Positions 53,214 through 62,232 of a stretch of 64,000 nt of DNA are shown here, in pieces. The position numbers were made by a program, and so were the translations under genes. The DNA comes from Virgibacillus halotolerans (GTDB taxonomy: Bacteria > Bacillota > Bacilli > Bacillales > Amphibacillaceae). The notes beneath the pieces were generated by a model, which was given only the letters and a program-made list of their open reading frames with translations, was not told where the DNA came from and made no database searches. The stretch covers positions 186,001 through 250,000 of the forward strand of contig NZ_JAFBEA010000003.1 in assembly GCF_016908515.1 (NCBI RefSeq), read 5' to 3'. How positions within the stretch are numbered: the first letter of the stretch is position 1; each line of letters starts with the position of its first letter.

Positions 53214-53987
53214 CTATCTCCCCTCCAGTTTGTCGACATCAAAGGAAAGGGCATCAATAAAATGCGGCAAAAACGTCCCTGTTCCTTTTACTTCCTTTTG
53301 CATTGCGGCATGTTCAGCGGCAAGTCCATAAAATTCCAGTGCTGTTAAAACCTGATCCTCTATATATTCAGTGGTTGTCAGGCAGGCGGTTACAATGGAT
53401 CCCAATAAACAGCCTGCACCGGTTACTTTGGATAAGAATGGGTGGCCTGTCTTATTTTGTATCAATTTATCTCCTGTACAAACTAGATCCGTTTTTCCAG
53501 TAATGATCGCAGTCACGTCAAAGGTTTTAGCCACTTGTTGGACAATTTCTGATGCATTTCCTTCCCCAAGTGATTCTACGCCTTTTGTTTCCCAAGAAAT
53601 ATCAACAAGATTTGCCAGTTCTCCAGCGTTCCCTTTAATGGCAGTGATTTGTATCTCATTCAAAATTCGATTTACAGCAGAGGCACGAAATGGGGTAGCA
53701 CCTACACCAACTGGATCAAGGACCACTGGAATTCCCTTTTCATTGGCAGCTTTACCAGCAATAATCATTGCCTGAAGCTCCGCCGCTGTCAATGTTCCGA
53801 TATTAATGAGCACACCATCTGCATTTGCTGCCATATGGTGTGCTTCCTCCTCCGCTTTTGCCATTACAGGCGAAGCGCCAAAGGATAATAACCCATTTGC
53901 AGTGAAATTCATTACCACTTGGTTGGTTAAATGGTGAATGAGCGGATTATTTTCTCGTACTTTTCGAATGACTTCTGGATTCATCAT
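53214..53987 (-). CDS. thiM: Hydroxyethylthiazole kinase
   Basis: 257 residues; 'NPLIHHLTNQVVMNFTANGL' and 'VTGAGCLLGSIVTACL' (ribokinase-like ATP/anion hole) are diagnostic. It phosphorylates the thiazole alcohol for salvage. Start overlaps thiD by 4 bp (ATGA); thiE starts 3 bp after its stop, so translation is coupled. Confidence 0.95.
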   Translation of the reverse strand: MMNPEVIRKVRENNPLIHHLTNQVVMNFTANGLLSFGASPVMAKAEEEAHHMAANADGVLINIGTLTAAELQAMIIAGKAANEKGIPVVLDPVGVGATPFRASAVNRILNEIQITAIKGNAGELANLVDISWETKGVESLGEGNASEIVQQVAKTFDVTAIITGKTDLVCTGDKLIQNKTGHPFLSKVTGAGCLLGSIVTACLTTTEYIEDQVLTALEFYGLAAEHAAMQKEVKGTGTFLPHFIDALSFDVDKLEGR

Positions 53988-54793
53988 TTCACCTTCTCTT
54001 CGTGTGCGCGTGTCGCAAAGTGGTTGGTAGGACCGTTTCCATGCCCCAACTCAAATGAATCTTTGATCGCAGCGGTAACAAATTCCTTCGCATGTTTCAC
54101 GGCATTCAATAAGGGAACACCCTGGCTCAAATAGGCTGTAATAGCAGCGGAGTACGTACATCCGGTGCCATGGGTATTTTTTGTGTCAATCCGTTTAGAT
54201 GAAAAAGTGTGGATTTTATTACCATCATAGAGAAAATCGATGGCATCACCTTCCAAATGGCCACCTTTAACAAGTGCAGCTCCCGCACCATATTCAGCGA
54301 CAATTTGTTCAGCAGCATGCTCCATATCGTTCAAGCTTTCAATCTTTTCTCCAGTAAGGTATGCTGCCTCCGGAATGTTTGGCGTAACCAATGTTGTTAA
54401 TGGAAGAAGCTGCTCACGTAAATAATCACGTGCGTTCGCTGCAATTAAAGGATCACCACTTGTGGCAACCATGACAGGATCCATAACGAAAGGGGCCTTT
54501 TGATTCACCACTTTTTCTCCGATTACTTTCATCATATCCTTATTAGCAATCATGCCGGTTTTAAAAGCATGGACCGGCATATCGGTAAATACGGAATCAA
54601 GTTGCTGTTCGATCATCTCAGCCGGAAGGTGATGTACGTCTTGTACCCCTGTAGTATTTTGAGCAACAACAGAGGTAATCACTGACATACCATAGCTTTT
54701 AAGTTCCTGAAATGTTTTTAAGTCTGCTTGGATACCTGCGCCACCACTTGGATCGGTTCCGGCAATGGTAAGGGCACATGCTACATGCGTCAT
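53984..54793 (-). CDS. thiD: Hydroxymethylpyrimidine (phosphate) kinase
   Basis: 269 residues; 'ALTIAGTDPSGGAGIQADLK' and 'DTKNTHGTGCTYSAAITAYL' are the substrate and anion-hole motifs. It phosphorylates HMP twice to the diphosphate. A longer start at 54823 exists, but the ATG at 54793 forms an ATGA overlap with the tenA stop and has AAAGGTGATG upstream, so it is preferred. Confidence 0.95.
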   Translation of the reverse strand: MTHVACALTIAGTDPSGGAGIQADLKTFQELKSYGMSVITSVVAQNTTGVQDVHHLPAEMIEQQLDSVFTDMPVHAFKTGMIANKDMMKVIGEKVVNQKAPFVMDPVMVATSGDPLIAANARDYLREQLLPLTTLVTPNIPEAAYLTGEKIESLNDMEHAAEQIVAEYGAGAALVKGGHLEGDAIDFLYDGNKIHTFSSKRIDTKNTHGTGCTYSAAITAYLSQGVPLLNAVKHAKEFVTAAIKDSFELGHGNGPTNHFATRAHEEKVK

Positions 54794-55473
54794 TTGCTCA
54801 TCACCTTTTTCTCTGACGGCCATGCTTCACAAGTAATTGACATCTCCCAAAAACCTAACTCCAGCTGACAGCTTTTACGAAATGCATCTTTTATTTTTAT
54901 CAGATCTGATGGACTTGCATTCTCTGCAATTTCATCTAGTTGTTTACGCATTTCCAATTCTACAATACCTGGATCAGCATAAAAGGAGATCCACGGATAG
55001 AAAGGGTGATCTTCCTTCGGTTGATATTGTTTCATTAATGTTTTACCGATTTCAAAGTATGTCCATGGACATGGTAGCAAAGCAGCAACTAATTCTCCTA
55101 AACTTCCCATGTGTGCATGATACATCATATGTTTTACATAATGATCCGCAGTAGGCGGTAACGGATAGCCTTGTAATTCATCATAACCTACGCCAATATG
55201 GTCACAAAAGTTATGGTGTGGATGTGACTCACTATTTAGAACGAAGTCAATTTGTTTATTAAAAAAAACAATTCCGTCACGGGTTGCTGATTTTGCAATT
55301 GCAATGCCATAAAGATGCATAAATGCACTTAAATATTCATAATCTGCTTTGATATAATGTGCCAATGCTTCTTTGGGCACATCCCCTTTGCCAATCCCTT
55401 GTACAAATGGGTGATTGAAAATAGCCTCAAATACATCGTCACTTTCTTTTCTTAATTGGTCTGTGAAAGTCAT
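54790..55473 (-). CDS. tenA: Aminopyrimidine aminohydrolase / thiaminase II
   Basis: 227 residues, all-helical TenA fold with 'HPFVQGIGKGDVPKEALAHY' at the start, 'YKADYEYL'-type region, 'LVAALLPCPWTYFEIG' with the active-site cysteine (ALLPC) and Glu near 'CQLELGFWEM'. It hydrolyses aminopyrimidine degradation products of thiamine to HMP for salvage. First gene after a TPP riboswitch. Confidence 0.93.
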   Translation of the reverse strand: MTFTDQLRKESDDVFEAIFNHPFVQGIGKGDVPKEALAHYIKADYEYLSAFMHLYGIAIAKSATRDGIVFFNKQIDFVLNSESHPHHNFCDHIGVGYDELQGYPLPPTADHYVKHMMYHAHMGSLGELVAALLPCPWTYFEIGKTLMKQYQPKEDHPFYPWISFYADPGIVELEMRKQLDEIAENASPSDLIKIKDAFRKSCQLELGFWEMSITCEAWPSEKKVMSK

Positions 55474-55544
55474 AAGAAAGCCTCCTAATAATATTTAGAA
55501 GCTACTAGAGGAAATAAAGTAGAGGGAGGAGACGAATAGATGTA

Positions 55545-55640
55545 GATATCCTCGACTACTTCCTTGCGCTGGCATTACCCAGATCAAGTTCCAAGGGACC
55601 AAGGAAAAACTCCTTATCTCAGCACCAATGGCGCCCCTAG
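55545..55640 (-). promoter_or_regulatory. TPP riboswitch controlling tenA-thiD-thiM-thiE
   Basis: The minus strand carries GGTGCTGAGATAAGGAG and ACTTGATCTGGGTAATGCC then GCGCAAGGAAGTAG, i.e. the CUGAGA and GAUCUGG-UAAUGCCAGCG cores of the thi box. Downstream, CTCCTCCCTC (55525-55535) could mask the tenA AGGAGG, and CTAGTAG (55502-55508) can pair with CTACTAG of aptamer P1, suggesting translational control. Confidence 0.95.
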
Positions 55641-55650
55641 TAGATTCGTG

Positions 55651-56136
55651 TTAAATTTTAATGTGTTTGTCAATCGTGACGCGTGACACGATAAATAAAG
55701 CAATGCATGCACCGGTAATGCTGCTAATTAGAAACGATGGCATGAAAAATAATGCACCAACTGAACTTCCTAATATGATTTTTGCAAAGGGAACGGAAAA
55801 CAGTGATCCAATGATACCAGTACCAAATACTTCACCAATAGCTGCCCAGAATGGTTTACCGAACTTTCGGAACAAAAATCCTGCCAGAAAGGCTCCAATC
55901 ATACCCCCTGGAAATGCGATTAATGTACCAAAACCAAGCATATTTCGTAATAAACCAATCATAAAGGCGATAATAACAGCTGGACCCGGTCCAAGGATTA
56001 CCGCTGCCATCACGTTAACAGTATGTTGCACAGGATAAGCCTTTGCCACACCAGCCGGAAACCAAAGCAATTGGGATCCGATGGTTCCGATCGCTATGAA
56101 AGCGGCCATGGTTGTTAGTAAACGTGTGCGATTCAA
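55651..56136 (-). CDS. thiW: Thiamine-precursor ECF transporter S component
   Basis: 161 residues from TTG at 56136, placed after AAGGAGGTTACTT; the longer frame from 56163 starts inside a terminator and is rejected. About five membrane segments; 'GVAKAYPVQHTVNVMAAVIL' and 'GFGTLIAFPGGMIGAFLAG' are ThiW features. It binds a thiazole or related precursor and uses a shared energising module (EcfAAT), not encoded here. Confidence 0.93.
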   Translation of the reverse strand: MNRTRLLTTMAAFIAIGTIGSQLLWFPAGVAKAYPVQHTVNVMAAVILGPGPAVIIAFMIGLLRNMLGFGTLIAFPGGMIGAFLAGFLFRKFGKPFWAAIGEVFGTGIIGSLFSVPFAKIILGSSVGALFFMPSFLISSITGACIALFIVSRVTIDKHIKI

Positions 56137-56161
56137 AAGTAACCTCCTTTTTTCGAAATGC

Positions 56162-56194
56162 AAAAAAAGCCAGATCCATTGTAAGGACCTGACT
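56162..56194 (-). terminator. Riboswitch terminator before thiW
   Basis: On the minus strand AGTCAGGTCC pairs with GGATCTGGCT over 10 bp (two G-T), then seven T (56168-56162). It follows the TPP aptamer, indicating transcriptional control, unlike the tenA switch. Confidence 0.88.
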
Positions 56195-56225
56195 TCGATA
56201 GGCTGAAATAGATAGACGTATTGTC

Positions 56226-56328
56226 CGACTACTTCCCTCCGCTGGCATTAACCAGATCAGGTCCGTAAGAGTCGGAAAGCTTCAGACGCTTTCCTCTCAG
56301 CCCGTTTGTTCAGGCACCCCTAGTAGTT
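56226..56328 (-). promoter_or_regulatory. TPP riboswitch controlling thiW
   Basis: The minus strand reads GGGGTGCC, GGCTGAGAGGAAAGCG (with an extended P3 arm), GACCTGATCTGGTTAATGCC and GCGGAGGGAAGTAG: a full thi-box aptamer. TPP binding should favour the terminator at 56162-56194. Confidence 0.96.
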
Positions 56329-56534
56329 ATTGATATATTCATTTGCTTGGTATATTAACCATAACAAAAGAATGACCTTTTGTCATGAGATTCAGGTTAA
56401 TTATTTTGAAAATCCGCAAAAGTCACCTTAGTTTGTGTTATAACTAGGATATACATATATATTTCCTGTGATAGATATCATCATTTCCCGGGAAATATCG
56501 ACATATTTTCACTCGAATCGTCAGCGGAATTTTA

Positions 56535-56586
56535 CATAAAGTGAAACTTCTATGGGGGGTACTGCCCGCCAACTGCGATAAATTTA
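56535..56586 (+). repeat. Dispersed repeat family A, copy 4 (short form)
   Basis: CATAAAGTGAAACTTC, TGGGGGG, TACTGCCCGCC and GCGATAAATTT in order; same end sequences as copies 2 and 3. It lies 25 bases before the next gene's start codon, close to its ribosome site. Confidence 0.75.
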
Positions 56587-56610
56587 AAATGAAAGATGGA
56601 GAGATAAAAG

Positions 56611-57642
56611 ATGGCCGTATTATCAATGATAAATATAGAGAAAAACGATGGAGATACCATTTTATTTCCTGCTTTTAGTTTAGACGTAGCTGAAAAGGAA
56701 GTAACCGCCATTTATTCTACGCTAAATGTACGCCAAATCCTTTTAAATATGTTCATTGGAAAAACATCGATTATGGGCGGTGAATTGATTGTAAAAGGAG
56801 CATGTATTTCCAAAAATAAACAGACATTTTTCAAAGAAGTCGGTGTGTTGTTTTTTGATGAAGGCATGTATGAACGATTAACCGTTCAAGACCATTTCAA
56901 ATTTTATAAAGGATTGTATATTTCTAATCAAACGTTTGATCAAATGTTAAAGATTACCCAGTTGGAGGCAAAGAAACATACTAGATTAAGTAGATTAACG
57001 AATTCTGAAAAAAGAAGGGTTCAATTTGCTAGGATTTTGTTTCAGAATCCCTCATTGTTCGTTTTTGAAGAACCTGATTTGAATATTGACGTTGAAACAA
57101 AACGAATCTTTTTAACCATTATAAAAACGTTGCAGCAGAAGGGAAAAAGTGTGATCGTTCTAACGGGAAATATGGAAAGTGCAATCACAGTTGCAGAGTC
57201 TGTTTATCGTTTGGATAATAATGGATTACATACAATTGAATTGGATACCAGAGAAACGCAGGAGAAAGAGTCTATACAAACAGAAGCCATGACCAATCCC
57301 TCCATCCAGTTTAATAAGATACCTACAAGGGTTAATGAAAAATTGGTTTTGTTTGAACCACCAGAAATAGATTATATTGAATCCCATGATGGGCAATCAA
57401 ACCTTTATATTAAGGGAGAAGTTTTCCCCTGCGTATTCACTTTGAATGAACTAGAAAAGCGATTGAAGCCTTATGGTTTTTTTAGGTGCCATCGTTCCTA
57501 TATTGTTAATTTGCAAAAGGTTCGGGAAGTCATTACATGGACACGAAATAGTTACAGTTTGAATTTGGATGATAAGCCAAAGTCTTCAATTCCACTATCA
57601 AAGACAAAAATGGTACAACTAAAGGAGATGCTGGGTCTGTAA
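56611..57642 (+). CDS. LytTR regulator fused to a degenerate ABC ATPase domain
   Basis: 343 residues. Residues 1-200 follow the ABC ATPase fold ('YERLTVQDHFKFYKGLYISN', a signature-like 'LSRLTNSEKRRVQFARILFQ' and 'LFVFEEPDLNID'), but the P-loop position reads 'YSTLNVRQILLNM' without GxxGxGKS/T, so ATP hydrolysis is unlikely. Residues about 240-343 are a LytTR DNA-binding domain ('YGFFRCHRSYIVNL'). It probably senses an ABC partner and controls the exporter operon just downstream. Confidence 0.85.
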   Translation: MAVLSMINIEKNDGDTILFPAFSLDVAEKEVTAIYSTLNVRQILLNMFIGKTSIMGGELIVKGACISKNKQTFFKEVGVLFFDEGMYERLTVQDHFKFYKGLYISNQTFDQMLKITQLEAKKHTRLSRLTNSEKRRVQFARILFQNPSLFVFEEPDLNIDVETKRIFLTIIKTLQQKGKSVIVLTGNMESAITVAESVYRLDNNGLHTIELDTRETQEKESIQTEAMTNPSIQFNKIPTRVNEKLVLFEPPEIDYIESHDGQSNLYIKGEVFPCVFTLNELEKRLKPYGFFRCHRSYIVNLQKVREVITWTRNSYSLNLDDKPKSSIPLSKTKMVQLKEMLGL

Positions 57643-57754
57643 TAACGCTATTCAACCTTGGAATTGCTCCTTTCATGTAAAATATGCTGTTCTGAAACAT
57701 CATTTATCCTATTCTGGAGGTGTAGCAAAAACAAACCAGCCAGGAGGAATAAAT

Positions 57755-58603
57755 GTGGAAAATGTGATTGAGCTGAAATCTTTGGCAAAAGTTTTTGGAA
57801 ATCAAACCGCGTTGGAAGATGTAAACTTCCATGTGGAAAAAGGAGAGACATTCGGATTACTTGGGCCGAGTGGATCGGGAAAAACAACAACAATTAAAAT
57901 TCTAACGGGCCAACTCACCCCGACAGCCGGAGAAGCGCATGTTTTTAATGTACCAACTTCAGCTTTGAATAAAGGAAAATATCGCAAAAGGTTTGGTGTA
58001 TTAACAGATAATAGTGGGTTATACCAACGATTATCGATTCATGACAATTTAAAACTGTATTGTAAGCTTTATGATTTGCCGTTGAAGCGAATTACTGAAG
58101 TACTTGATATGGTGAATTTGGCGAATGAAGGAAAGAAAAATGTTGCCAAGTTATCCAAAGGAATGATACAGCGTGTAATATTGGCCCGGGCCTTCCTACA
58201 TGAACCAGAATTGTTGTTCTTAGATGAGCCGACGTCAGCTTTAGATCCGACAAACGCTATGCATGTTTATGACGGGTTACGTGCATTAAAAGAAAAAGGA
58301 ACAACTATATTTCTTACCACACACAATATGAGTGAAGCGGAGTTGTTATGTGACCGTGTTGCTTTCCTGCACAAGGGGGAGATTCAGTTATTGGATCAGC
58401 CGAAAACACTTCGCCAGCAATTCTCTGATGCATCTATATGCTTGGAATTAAAGGATGGGCGCGAAATCATGCTGTCTGGAGACGCAACAGGTGCACAAAA
58501 AATCTATGAATACATGGCTGCAGGTCAAGTTGTATCGATTCATTCAAATGAACCAACATTAGGCGATATATTTGTAAAAATAACTGGGAGGGAACTGGTA
58601 TGA
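57755..58603 (+). CDS. ABC exporter ATP-binding protein
   Basis: 282 residues. Walker A GPSGSGKTT, signature 'LSKGMIQRVILARAFLHEP', Walker B 'LLFLDEPTSALDP' and H-loop 'FLTTHNMSEAELLCDRVAFL' show a fully active ATPase of the multidrug/antimicrobial-peptide exporter type. GTG start after AGGAGGAATAAAT. Overlaps the permease by 4 bp. The preceding LytTR fusion is its likely regulator. Confidence 0.92.
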   Translation: MENVIELKSLAKVFGNQTALEDVNFHVEKGETFGLLGPSGSGKTTTIKILTGQLTPTAGEAHVFNVPTSALNKGKYRKRFGVLTDNSGLYQRLSIHDNLKLYCKLYDLPLKRITEVLDMVNLANEGKKNVAKLSKGMIQRVILARAFLHEPELLFLDEPTSALDPTNAMHVYDGLRALKEKGTTIFLTTHNMSEAELLCDRVAFLHKGEIQLLDQPKTLRQQFSDASICLELKDGREIMLSGDATGAQKIYEYMAAGQVVSIHSNEPTLGDIFVKITGRELV

Positions 58604-59310
58604 ATTTTTCAATGAGGCGTATGAATGCGATATTTCAAAAGGATTTAAAGGATTTATCAAAGAATATGTATGTATCAACAACGCTAATCCTACCATTTAT
58701 ACTAGCGATCTTTTATCGGAAAATGGATATTATTTCAATAGAGACGCATTTTTTAATTATTAATTTGACTTTCGTAGCGGTTACGTTTTTTATCCAAAGC
58801 GCGATGATCGCCGAAGAGAAAGAAAAGAACACATTACGTGGGTTAATGTTATCACCTGCAACGTTACCCGAAATTCTTGGCGGTAAAAGTCTAGTCAGTT
58901 TTCTTTTGACGCTTGTTACCCTATTCTTGTGCGTGAAAATTCTTGGCTATGAACCAGCTCAGCCTACATGGATTGTCCTCGGCATGATTATCTCGGCCCT
59001 TTTTTATCTTGCTTTAGGTACGCTGCTGGGACTGTTATCTAGATCGGTGATTGAAGCATCGGTCATTATGCTGCCTGCTATGTTTATTTTTGGTTTCGGT
59101 TCGTTTCTAGAGCTAATCATTGATAAATACCCAGTGCTAACTTTTACAACTTACTTACCCAATCTGCAGCTGATAGATTTAGCGAATAAGGTAGAATCAG
59201 GTGCTGGTATTGGAAGTATATGGATACATTTGGCTATTATTTTTGCTTGGTTTGTTGTGGCTGCGGTAATAACTGTAATTGTCTTTAAAAAACGGGAGAT
59301 GGATGATTGA
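58600..59310 (+). CDS. ABC-2 type exporter permease
   Basis: 236 residues, six membrane segments; 'SAMIAEEKEKNTLRGLMLSP' is the conserved element after segment 2 of ABC-2 permeases, and 'LALGTLLGLLSRSVIEASV' follows. Functions with the upstream ATPase; substrate unknown, possibly an antimicrobial peptide or lipid. Confidence 0.88.
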   Translation: MNFSMRRMNAIFQKDLKDLSKNMYVSTTLILPFILAIFYRKMDIISIETHFLIINLTFVAVTFFIQSAMIAEEKEKNTLRGLMLSPATLPEILGGKSLVSFLLTLVTLFLCVKILGYEPAQPTWIVLGMIISALFYLALGTLLGLLSRSVIEASVIMLPAMFIFGFGSFLELIIDKYPVLTFTTYLPNLQLIDLANKVESGAGIGSIWIHLAIIFAWFVVAAVITVIVFKKREMDD

Positions 59311-59385
59311 GGAATATAAGTATGAGAATAGCAAGGAAGTCCCGTATCAATGATTAAGCAAATCTAAACAATGAAATGTAGTGAT

Positions 59386-59422
59386 AAAAAGCTGTATGCG
59401 TAACAAAGCATGCAGCTTTTTT
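59386..59422 (+). terminator. Terminator after the LytTR-ABC operon
   Basis: AAAAAGCTGTATGC / GCATGCAGCTTTTTT (one G-T), loop 8 bases. Confidence 0.9.
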
Positions 59423-59549
59423 ATTTGTCCTGAGAAAAACCAATCTTTACGATTCTTTTACATTGGGTTAATACTGACTCAATAATTGGCTGGTAAAATA
59501 TGTATTGTAAAGAGATAAGAATTCGATAACAAAGAAAGGAGTAAAGTAA

Positions 59550-60872
59550 ATGTCGAAAGTAGTGCATTCAAAAAAGGTTCAAAGAAAAGCAGCAATTGCT
59601 AGTTTGATAGGTGCTTCTATAGAGTATTATGACTATCTATTATACGGTACAGTCGCTACGTTAGTTTTTAACAAGGTCTTTTTTACGAATTTTGATCCGA
59701 CGATGGGACTTTTAATTGCTTTAGCTTCTTTCGGAATTCCATATTTTTTTCGGCCGTTGGGTGGCATTATATTTAGCCATATTGGAGACCGGGTAGGTAG
59801 GAAAACAACTTTAATTCTAACATTGGGAATTATGGGTGTATCTACCGCTTTGATTGGCGTATTACCCACCTACAATAGTATCGGGATATGGGCACCGATT
59901 TTCCTTGTTAGTTTAAGATTAATTCAAGGAATTGCTGTCGGTGGTGAGTGGGGAGGAGCAGTACTCCTTTCGGTTGAATATGCGGATGAAAATAAACGAG
60001 GTTTTGCTGGAAGTATTCCAATGATGGGAGCGGCCATTGGCATGGTGCTTGCGACCGCAACGATGGCTATAGCAACATTGCTACCAGATACTTCATTTCT
60101 TTCGTGGGGGTGGCGAGTGCCGTTTGTTGCAAGCTTGGTTTTAGTAGTAGTTGGCTTATGGATACGAAGTGGTCTAGCTGAAACACCAGACTTTGAAAAA
60201 ACAAAAGCTGAAGGTAATGTATCTAAATTACCTATCTCAGATGTATTAAAACATCACTGGAAAGATGTTCTATTAACAGCTGGCGTCAAAGGAATTGAAA
60301 CAGCACCTTTTTATTTGTTCGCTACTTTCGGGATTTCGTATGCAACGAATACATTGGATATGCCAGAGAACCCAGTTTTAATGGCGGTAACGATAGGTAC
60401 GCTTGTTTCTATTTTGATCATACCAATTGCAGGTAGGCTAGCAGACCGTGTAGGCACAAGAAAAGTGTTTACCTTTGGAACGTGGGCAGTAATGATTTTC
60501 ATCATTCCGTTTTTTATGTTGCTCTCGTTAAAATCAATATTTGTCTTAACAGTTGCTGTTATGGTTGGTTTTGCAATCTGGTCGATTATTACAGCAGTGC
60601 TAGGTACGATGTTCGTTGAAGTATACAAACCTGAAATTAGGTATACAGGCATCTCCTTAGGTTATCAGTTAGGTGCTGCTATATTTGGTGGAACAGTCCC
60701 GTTACTTTCTACTTATCTTATTAATAGATTCAATTCATGGTTACCAGTTGCTATCTACCTCATTTTGCTAGGTGTAATAGCATTGATTAGTAACAGTTTA
60801 ATACGAAGAAGAATGAATGAATACAAGAAACAAAAAAGGGTATATCTTGAGTCGAGTGAGATATATAGTTAG
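59550..60872 (+). CDS. MFS transporter, metabolite:H+ symporter (MHS) family, probable phosphonate importer
   Basis: 440 residues, 12 membrane segments. 'IEYYDYLLYGTVATLVFNKV', 'HIGDRVGRKTTLILTLGIMG' (motif A) and 'GIAVGGEWGGAVLLSVEYAD' are MHS-family marks (relatives carry shikimate, proline, alpha-ketoglutarate). It lies 82 bp before phnW with no terminator between, so it likely imports 2-aminoethylphosphonate in place of the usual ABC system. That substrate is inferred from context. Confidence 0.88.
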   Translation: MSKVVHSKKVQRKAAIASLIGASIEYYDYLLYGTVATLVFNKVFFTNFDPTMGLLIALASFGIPYFFRPLGGIIFSHIGDRVGRKTTLILTLGIMGVSTALIGVLPTYNSIGIWAPIFLVSLRLIQGIAVGGEWGGAVLLSVEYADENKRGFAGSIPMMGAAIGMVLATATMAIATLLPDTSFLSWGWRVPFVASLVLVVVGLWIRSGLAETPDFEKTKAEGNVSKLPISDVLKHHWKDVLLTAGVKGIETAPFYLFATFGISYATNTLDMPENPVLMAVTIGTLVSILIIPIAGRLADRVGTRKVFTFGTWAVMIFIIPFFMLLSLKSIFVLTVAVMVGFAIWSIITAVLGTMFVEVYKPEIRYTGISLGYQLGAAIFGGTVPLLSTYLINRFNSWLPVAIYLILLGVIALISNSLIRRRMNEYKKQKRVYLESSEIYS

Positions 60873-60954
60873 CTAAATTCTATTGTAAAAGGTGCTTTTG
60901 AATCTACAGGATTTATAGTATAAGATTTTATAATAAAAAAGCGAGGGATATTAA

Positions 60955-62103
60955 ATGAACATAAACGAAATACCGGATAATCCATATTTATTACTAACTC
61001 CAGGACCGTTAACGACATCTCAAACAGTAAAGTTAGCGATGATGAAAGATTGGTGTACATGGGATGATGATTATAACAATCTGGTTCAAAATATTAGGCA
61101 GAAACTTGTCCAACTTGCAACCAAATCACCGGAGAAATATTCAACAGTACTTATGCAAGGTAGTGGAACCTTTAGTGTGGAAGCTGTAATTGGAACAACG
61201 ATTCCAAAGGATGGAAAACTATTGGTGCTGGTAAATGGAGCCTACGGCCGGAGGATCGCAGATATTGCTAACAAACTTGCCATTAATACTACGGTTTTAG
61301 ATAGAGGTGAAATTTTACCTCCGGATTTAGATAGGTTAGATAAGACTTTAGAAACTGACCAAGATATTACGCATGTTGCAGTTGTTCATTGTGAAACAAC
61401 AACTGGAATGTTAAATCCTATCGAAAAAATTAGTGAAATCATAAAAAAACACCATCGAATTTTTATTCTTGATGCAATGAGTAGTTTTGGTGGAGTCGAA
61501 ATGGACATAGATGAACTCCAAGTAGATTATCTTATTAGTAGCGCCAATAAATGCATTCAAGGTGTTCCGGGGTTTGGTTTTATCATTGCTAAAATTAGGG
61601 AAATTGAAAAGTGCAGTAAGAATGCCAGATCATTGTCACTAGATTTGTATGATCAATGGAAGGTAATGGAAAGCAATAATGGAAAATGGCGCTTCACATC
61701 CCCAACTCATGTTGTGCATGCATTTTATCAAGCGTTAGAGGAATTAGAGGAAGAAGGAGGAATCAAATTCCGAGCAAAAAGATATGCGGAAAACCAAAGA
61801 ACACTCGTTGAAGGGATGAAAAAGCTTCATTTTAAACCATTACTCCCTGAAGCGGATCAATCGCCAATTATCACACCATTCTATTATCCTGATCATAAGG
61901 ATTTTGATTTTCGTTTATTTTATAGCAAAATGAAGGATAAGGGTTTTGTTATCTATCCTGGAAAAGTGACACATTTAAATACATTTAGAATTGGAAATAT
62001 TGGCGATGTACATGCCACTGACGTGGAAAACTTATTAGCGTCAATTAAACAAAGCTGTTATTGGGGCATAGGAAAGGATCAAGCCTATCTACTTTATAAG
62101 TGA
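60955..62103 (+). CDS. phnW: 2-aminoethylphosphonate:pyruvate transaminase
   Basis: 382 residues, class V PLP aminotransferase. '[20 protein letters not shown]', '[17 protein letters not shown]', '[19 protein letters not shown]' and the PLP lysine in '[20 protein letters not shown]' match PhnW. It transfers the amino group of 2-AEP to pyruvate, forming phosphonoacetaldehyde and alanine. Next gene phnX completes the route. Confidence 0.95.
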   Translation: MNINEIPDNPYLLLTPGPLTTSQTVKLAMMKDWCTWDDDYNNLVQNIRQKLVQLATKSPEKYSTVLMQGSGTFSVEAVIGTTIPKDGKLLVLVNGAYGRRIADIANKLAINTTVLDRGEILPPDLDRLDKTLETDQDITHVAVVHCETTTGMLNPIEKISEIIKKHHRIFILDAMSSFGGVEMDIDELQVDYLISSANKCIQGVPGFGFIIAKIREIEKCSKNARSLSLDLYDQWKVMESNNGKWRFTSPTHVVHAFYQALEELEEEGGIKFRAKRYAENQRTLVEGMKKLHFKPLLPEADQSPIITPFYYPDHKDFDFRLFYSKMKDKGFVIYPGKVTHLNTFRIGNIGDVHATDVENLLASIKQSCYWGIGKDQAYLLYK

Positions 62104-62232
62104 AATTTAGGCACACTTATAAAGTTGGCAAGAGACAAGGTTTTCTAAATTGAATTTCGTTACTTTAAGTTGAATAAACTGAACAATAAATCTAAATGAA
62201 ATTGTTTTTATTAAATAAAGGAGGTTTTTTGA

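Noticed and set aside
56137-56163. Upstream start of thiW
   Set aside because: Lies within the riboswitch terminator and ribosome site; TTG at 56136 has correct spacing.
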